From the NCBI GenBank assembly GCA_034769895.1, contig CM068371.1, positions 400,287,469-400,351,468 on the forward strand: 64,000 nucleotides of DNA. Direction: 5' to 3'. Of this stretch, positions 58,205 through 64,000 are shown in pieces. The notes beneath the pieces were generated by a model. That model worked only from the letters and a program-made list of their open reading frames with translations, was not told the origin of the DNA and searched no databases. A program made the translations under genes and the position numbers. Position 1 is the first letter of the stretch. Every line of letters begins with the position of its first letter. Source of the DNA: Magicicada septendecula. Lineage: Eukaryota; Arthropoda; Insecta; Hemiptera; Cicadidae.

Positions 58205-60372
58205 TAGGTTGTCTATTACGTGAGGCGTGACAAAGGGCCTATCTGCCGATTTTGAGTAAGTGTCCATGTAGTTTTTTGATTTCTTTTGCTATCGCTTCCT
58301 AAAAGGTTCTAGAACAAAGTTAAGGAAACATTTTTGGCACGCTCTCATCTCTAAAGGGTTGAAAACCACCCTTAAAGGGTTGAAAATATGAAACGACGCG
58401 AGGATGCGTTTCGAAGCCCTTAAATTAGGTACTTATAGGTTTTTGGGGGTGCTGATTACGATTCTGACGTCCAAAATTATATTCGACGCTTTTTAAAGGG
58501 TTGGAGCAGACTATAATCAGGGGGTGTAAGTATTAAACTTCGCGAGAATGCCGGTCAAAGTCTCGAAAGTGAGAATCTAAAGGTTTTTGGCGGTGCTGAT
58601 TACGATTTTGACGTCAAGGGATACATCCGACGCAACGAGAGAAAAATTTGAAGTCCTGAAATTGGGTACCTACAGGATTTTGGGGGGTGTTTAACCTACA
58701 TTTACTTAAACATCACAACATTAATAATATTTAACAAAATATTACAACCCTTGCACAATAACAAACAACTCCGACGCTCAACTAATCCTCCAAAAAACAC
58801 GTGCCAGCTGTAAGTAGTGAGCATCAGGTAAGCGCATCAGGCCTCTTCTGATCTCCGCTAGAGGGTCCGTGTTTTTAGCGGTCATAACTCAAAATTCAGT
58901 AAAAAAAAATATATATATATTTCATCCATGCTTATAAAAATTTAATCAAAGAAAAGTCGAACCATAAACATTATATTATTTGATTAAATTAAATATTCGA
59001 TTGATATACGATATTCGACTCGATCGTATAAAGAACCACCAGTACAGACAGTGACATATTGCAACAGATATTCTTTTGTTTACAATATACATTAAAAAAT
59101 AATAATGATACTTAATTTTATTGTCAATTTTTAAAAAATTTGGTTTAGTATAAATTAATAGGCTCTCAGGACCGCACCCGAACCTATAACGTACGATAAC
59201 AAAATCTAACTGTTGGAGCGCGTTTACATTTTTGGTCATAACTCGGTCAATTTTTAAGAAACAAATTTCAAACAAAATGAATTTTTGTAGGACATTTAAA
59301 GAGCTGCAACTTTTGTCGTATGCAGTATAGTCGAAGAACCAACTGTACACTAGATACTTCGCCTGTAAGTCAAAAATTTTTTACACGATGTCGGCAAAAT
59401 ACACCTTTAAAATGCTGTAACTCATCGAGTTCTAGTCGTAAAAAAATGAAACAAAATTAAAATTTTTTGTTTTTTTATTAACTATATTTTTTATTTATAT
59501 TAATTTCTCGATAAAATGCATCGTTACTGAGATATTTAATAAAAAATGCGAAATTTGTGGAAAATCCAAAAACTTGAATTTTCTTAAAACGTTACACGTT
59601 TTAACAACAATACATATATGCTTCAAAAAATTTGAGGACATTACTAATATAATAGACAACCAAAAGCTACAGTATCTCGGCTTAATATACATATTTGACA
59701 AAATGGCGGACGTCCCTTTTTAAATTTCTTGAAAAAAATTTGTAGAAATTATGATATTTTCCTAGAGAACGTCTTTATTTTGTAAGCTACAAAAGTAATT
59801 AACCCATCATATATTAAGAAATTAACAGAGCTTTCATTTGATACCAAGTTAGATACGATCTAACCATTTTTATATAAGTTATATAAGTTTTAAGAATGTG
59901 ATTTGATAAAAAAACGGTGAATCTGCATCTTGTTTTGGCTGTATCTCGAGAATCCTTTGGCATAACGAAACCAAACAAAGTGGAAAACGTTTACTTGTTA
60001 ATAAACGTTAATTTTTATTTATACAAGTTGTTTGCAAAATGGCGTTGTTTTTGAGTTATTTGCAGATTAATGTTAAAAAACGCGTTTTTTGGGAACAATT
60101 TTGAACCCTTGTAACTCGCAAACAAAGCGTTTTTTTCGAAAAAATGTATATTAGCTTTTTCGCTTAGAATTTAATTCTATATCGGTTCCCGGGGTTAATT
60201 AAATTTGTTTTTTAACCTCCAAAAAAGGGGTCAAAACAACCCTTAAATTTAAGATCGGACCAAAAAATTTGCTTAACATTATTCTATAACCTTTTATGAA
60301 GACATTGCAAAAAATCAGAAGGATCCATGGTCACTAACTCAAAATCGGCAGAAAATTCCTCCGTAATAGACT
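58205..60372. mobile_element. Decayed element with long inverted ends, about 2.2 kb
   Basis: 58205-58390 is a diverged reverse complement of about 60190-60372. Matching blocks in order are GTCTATTACG, TCTGCCGATTTTGAGT, AGTG-CCATG, AAAAGGTT-TAGAA, GTTAAG-AA and AAGGGTTG. No transposase frame is present. The interior holds imperfect direct repeats near 58430-58690 and a run of quasi-repeated phrases (58880-60130). The family is unknown to me; the ends could extend further outward. Confidence 0.5.
58430..58690. repeat. Imperfect direct repeats in the long-TIR element
   Basis: TGCTGATTACGATT-TGACGTC occurs near 58452 and 58592. A phrase with TTTTTGG-GGTGCTGAT, and TAGGTACTTATAGG/GGGTACCTACAGG, occur two or three times at about 140 bp spacing. 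Confidence 0.6.
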
Positions 60373-61464
60373 ATAAGTTCGGCTTATTAACGTCAGGAAA
60401 ACGAAATCTCAATCCAAAATTACCTTCATTTAGATTTAGGAGGTTTACGTATCAGGCTACTACGGCTACGGGTTACATAACTTTTGTACTGCCGTTATAA
60501 AGTTATAGACCTTAAAAAACCGAGATGCCTAGGAATCAAGACGTCATATTTTTGCAAATCAAAGCGACTGGACAGGCAGGTGAATCGGTATTGAATAGAG
60601 TACATATGTAACCCCGAGTTTATTATATGAGTCTGTATAATTACATACCTGTGTAATAATTTAATAAACTTCTTAACGGATTGCAGTTACTGGTGGCTAT
60701 TTAACAACTTACACATTTTACTTCAAATTCTTAAAGATGTTCCTGATTCGACTGGATTCCTGGTAAATAACTCTCTCTCTCTCTCTCTTTCACCCCCTCC
60801 ATGCTAAAAGCCACGTTCAGTGATGAGCTGCACGGTTGGGAGGGGAAAAGTGTTCTACATTCCTGTGTAGATGTCGAATTGTTACTGACTAAGGCCCGCC
60901 TTCAAGCCAATTGTCACGACAGTAGGTTAAGATCTGTCGATAGATTTTCAGCAGCAGTTGCGAGATTCACAGTGGACAAACACTTCGCTGCGAAACTAAT
61001 AACATTTTCATTAATTTCGCATATGCTCAGATCAGTCCTGTGGGCTATAATGTTTCATAGTGTGTAGGTGATAATATTAGGAGTATGTTTCATAGTCACA
61101 AAAAGTAGGTGAAAATATTGATACAATCGTAGAGTCCATGTGGGGTATCGAATTAGAGAGAATTTTAACCAAAAAATCTGAGTAGCCTACAGTGTAGTCT
61201 ACAGTTTTAGAAATTTCAAAATTTTTGGACCTCAAGGCCCAAACAAGGTGACCCTTTTCAAAAATAAAAAAAAAATAAAAATGTAAAAATCCATCCCGGT
61301 GTCAGAATAATTGGAGTTTTAACACAGATTCGAAAGTTTCAAATTTTAAATGTTTGTTATACGATTATCTGCTCTCAAGTTATTTTACTAAAAAAAAATA
61401 GTAGTATAATCAAGATTTTTGGAATTTTTTCTTAGAATTGAAATTTATAGTATAAATATACAAT
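60373..61464. other. Unassigned DNA with a short (CT)n run
   Basis: (CT)n at about 60771-60788. The 88-codon frame after it (60801-61067) has no recognised domain and no splice context. Confidence 0.4.
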
Positions 61465-61568
61465 ATATAAATTATAATTGTCTTGTTGATACATCCTCTT
61501 CATTCACTTTTTTAAATATTATATATATACAAACTTTCACTAGTGAACACTTACTTTTGGTTTTATGT

Positions 61569-61606
61569 CCCAAACGTTTCGACGTGGTGTCCGTCTTCTC
61601 AGTGGG
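61569..61606 (-). ncRNA. Hammerhead-like motif, foldback E left arm
   Basis: Same as the right-arm motif on the minus strand, but the core box is one G shorter (CTGAGAAGACG), so it is probably less competent. Helix I CCCA:TGGG is intact. Confidence 0.55.
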
Positions 61607-61623
61607 ATTTGAAATACAGAGTG

Positions 61624-63212
61624 TGTAACGTCTTTTTTCCGCGTTACAAATCCAGGGAACCCCTCGTAATTAAACTCCGTTAATTAGATGGGCTGCCTAC
61701 GTTGTAACAGAATTGATCACAAATAATTAATGTAACAAATTGCTTACTAACTGTGTAAGGAAACAATGGCAAGGTATACAATTGATTTAAGCACTCCTCA
61801 TATGTGTGTAACAAGAAGACTTCTCTTTTATTTAACATTTAAAAACATCTACTGACAGATCCCATGACATTACTAATTCAATTATTAAATTATTTGAAAG
61901 GTTTCTTTAACTTTGAGATCAACTTGATTTTACATAGCTACACCTCGGATCCGGGTCAACTTACTGTATTTCTGCAATTAAAACTTTTAATTATACTCAT
62001 TTCATGATATTAGCTTGCAAGACTTTCTTTTACTCAACCATTGGAAGAATGGTATTATAGCTTGAATTATAATGCTCTACATCATCATATAAACTGTTAC
62101 AACGTATGAAGTTAGAATAGTTACATGAAATTCTTATATTTAATTTATAAGTCTTTACAAAATTAATATTTTCTGAAAAGTCTCTTTCAAGATGTGTTGT
62201 GTAACAAATATTAGTAACCCTCGATAGACAGGCTATCGAGTCACCTTTTAATTGGTATACTGAAGACTCGTCCTGGTGTATCCGTCTTGGGAAACAGGAA
62301 CTACGTCGTCATCTCGCTCTGGCCTTCCTCTGTGAAGGGCTCCAAAAGTTCGCAGGTTGAACAATATGCAGAGTAGATATCTCAGATGATCTTGTAGATT
62401 ATCGGAAGTCCCGATCTGCATCTTCTGTCACGTGCAGTAGAATTTGTGGCTTCTGATGATTCACATGTCCGGGTATGACTTTGGAATTGTTGTTATTTGT
62501 TCAAGCACGATGTCATCTTGTGTTACACTCTTTGTTACGTTTCGATACTTTTTGTTTTACATTACTTTAAACTTATTGTCTATTCACATGACTACATTAA
62601 TTAATACATCCAGATGCTTTAAACAACTACATCTGGTACACCATCTTAAGGTGAAACAAAATATCGTTAATATATTTTGAGCGCACAGCTCCTACGTCTA
62701 TACTGTACGGAGTCACCATTGCAAGAGAGAGAAATTCCGCTCCCTTCGCCTGGTACTGGGCAAAAGTTAGTGGGACAATTTCCGCGCGAGAATGTAGTTC
62801 CTAACTATATTTAAGTTAACATTTTTATTTATACAAACTATCCCTAAACAAATATACATAATTTAAATCAGTTGTTTTAGCGACTATTTATGCCTTCAGA
62901 TTTTTAATTATTATTAACATTAATTTTTTTTATCTTATTCTAACTCACACAAGACTCTGAAAGCATGTCGAGTCTGGAATCAACAGGACAGCGCCTGCTT
63001 ACAAGCAAAGGGTTAAATACTATATTAATAACTCTTTACAATTTATCTTTTTATTAGAGTATCTTATAACTTATTAATTACTGCTTCCTCTCATACTGAG
63101 TACATACAGGTATTTTATATTAATACAGTGAGATTTAAATGGCTTAAGAGCTCGCAACCTTAATTTTAAATTTTTTATTTTCTTGATTATTGGTACAATT
63201 TAAATCGTCACA
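61624..63212 (-). mobile_element. Solo LTR in foldback E
   Basis: 1589 bp, TGTAACG ... TCGTCACA as read on the plus strand, with the target duplication AGTG at 61620-61623 and 63213-63216. Same family as 39301-40897 and 47054-48611. The orientation is inferred from the inner element. A fossil left by recombination between two LTRs. Confidence 0.9.
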
Positions 63213-63322
63213 AGTGCCAGTACAAAGTAACCGTTATGGGTTTAGGTGACAACCCCCAACCCCCACCACACACACCTACAACCCATAACGGTTACTTTGT
63301 ACTGACACTCTGTATTTCAAAT

Positions 63323-63361
63323 CCCACTGAGGAAGACGGACACCACGTCGAAACGTTTGGG
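63323..63361 (+). ncRNA. Hammerhead-ribozyme-like motif, foldback E right arm
   Basis: CCCA, CTGAGGA, A, hairpin GACG-GACACCA-CGTC, GAAA, palindrome ACGT (first A shared with GAAA), T, TGGG. Helices I and II are perfect. One unpaired A sits before helix II. Confidence 0.65.
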
Positions 63362-63426
63362 ACATAAAACCAAAAGTAAGTGTTCACTAGTGAAAGTTTG
63401 TATATATATAATATAAATTATAATTG

Positions 63427-64000
63427 AAATTCGATTTTTCAAATATCAAAATTTATCTAATAATATAAATAGTATAATAATAATAATATAATATTATAAG
63501 TTATTTACTTCGTTTAAAATAGTCAGCGAGTTCAGGGAGTTTACAGCTGAAATAATTAGACATGAAACGGCTGTCTGGTTGCGCTGTGTGAAAAGATCTC
63601 TTTGGGCATGCGTAGCGGTGACGCGTTGTTTTCTGACCAATTATTTTGTGTTCAGAACAGCGGCATGGATGGTAACCTATATCACATGGTTGTGTGTTAT
63701 TTTAGATCACCTTACACCCCACATTCTACACTGCTTTACCTGATTCCCACTACGATCTGCGCGTACTGTTTCATATTTTCTATTTCATCTGTACTAGTCT
63801 TTAACTGAGGTTCGTGAAACAGGTTATCTTCTGTTAAATCCTTACGGCCGTTAAAAACTTAACGTAGGTAGGTGAAACCGCGGCATTAATATTCAAAACA
63901 AAATTTCTCAATGTCGTACATGTAAGCTTAGTCGTTGCACATGATCTGCAGCATAACCACTGGTAGAGCTGTACCGCGTCTTTAGTTGCATTTTCAAAAC
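63427..64000. other. Unassigned DNA
   Basis: AT-rich until about 63530, then more mixed. No gene or repeat end recognised. Confidence 0.4.

Larger units (their letters stand above)
61481..63410 (-). mobile_element. Foldback element, family E, split by a solo LTR
   Basis: The left arm (about 61533-61623) is the reverse complement of about 63304-63405; a further inner pair (CCAGTACAAAGTAACCGTTA and its complement) flanks a short purine/pyrimidine-rich centre near 63255. ATATAAATTATAATTG repeats at 61465-61480 and 63411-63426. A unique tail is on the left. The solo LTR 61624-63212 sits inside, so the foldback alone is about 0.34 kb. Confidence 0.8.

Overview
This 64 kb window looks like gene-poor, AT-rich nuclear DNA from an arthropod, most likely an insect. 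The evidence is four very long (TG)n arrays, hAT, Tigger/pogo-like, Tc1/mariner-like and TTAA-type DNA transposons, a Penelope-like element (PLE) with a GIY-YIG endonuclease, and nested Ty3/mdg4-type LTR retrotransposons. There is no complete host gene. Two short terminal-exon candidates on the plus strand (1418-1514 and 12553-12660) are the only host coding signals I can defend.

The most striking content is a set of inverted-repeat (foldback) elements from at least six unrelated sequence families: A at 2.8, 9.5 and 26.5-31.2 kb; B at 5.3-9.5 kb; C at 0.9 kb with a lone arm at 24.8 kb; D at 55.4 kb; E at 61.5-63.4 kb; F at 33.1 kb with an end fragment at 55.8 kb. Arms in every family carry a hammerhead-ribozyme-like motif: a CTGANGA box, a helix II hairpin, GAAA, a tiny palindromic helix III, and a matching helix I. 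The motif points outward from the centre on both arms. Most copies have target-site duplications (TSDs) of about 12 bp and a unique tail on one side only. The longest family A copy has the same arms, the same tail and a 12 bp TSD, and encloses a PLE GIY-YIG endonuclease reading frame. This ties family A to PLEs, whose terminal repeats are known to carry hammerhead motifs.

Layout. 1-5.3 kb: a Tigger end, foldback C, a terminal exon, TG arrays, a small family A copy and a 1.5 kb TTAA-flanked transposon with a decayed transposase. 5.3-9.7 kb: foldback B split by a 3.5 kb hAT element, followed directly by a loop-less family A palindrome. 9.7-26.5 kb: mostly unassigned, with a TG array, the second exon candidate, a 1.8 kb Tigger-like element, a hAT MITE, a minisatellite and a solitary C-like arm. 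26.5-34.6 kb: the PLE with a second hAT inside it, a hAT MITE in a TG array, a mariner relic split by foldback F, and a tRNA-Thr-like relic. 34.6-55 kb: a 20.3 kb LTR retrotransposon with 2.1 kb LTRs that contains a second, minus-strand LTR element and a solo LTR. 55-64 kb: foldback D, a Tigger end, a decayed 2.2 kb long-TIR element, and foldback E split by another solo LTR.

The nesting gives a relative history. Foldbacks B and E are older than the hAT and the solo LTR inside them. The A palindrome landed in the end of B. The mariner relic is older than F. The PLE copy at 26.5 kb is older than the hAT inside it. The outer LTR element, whose LTRs differ by roughly 2% by eye, is older than its two insertions.
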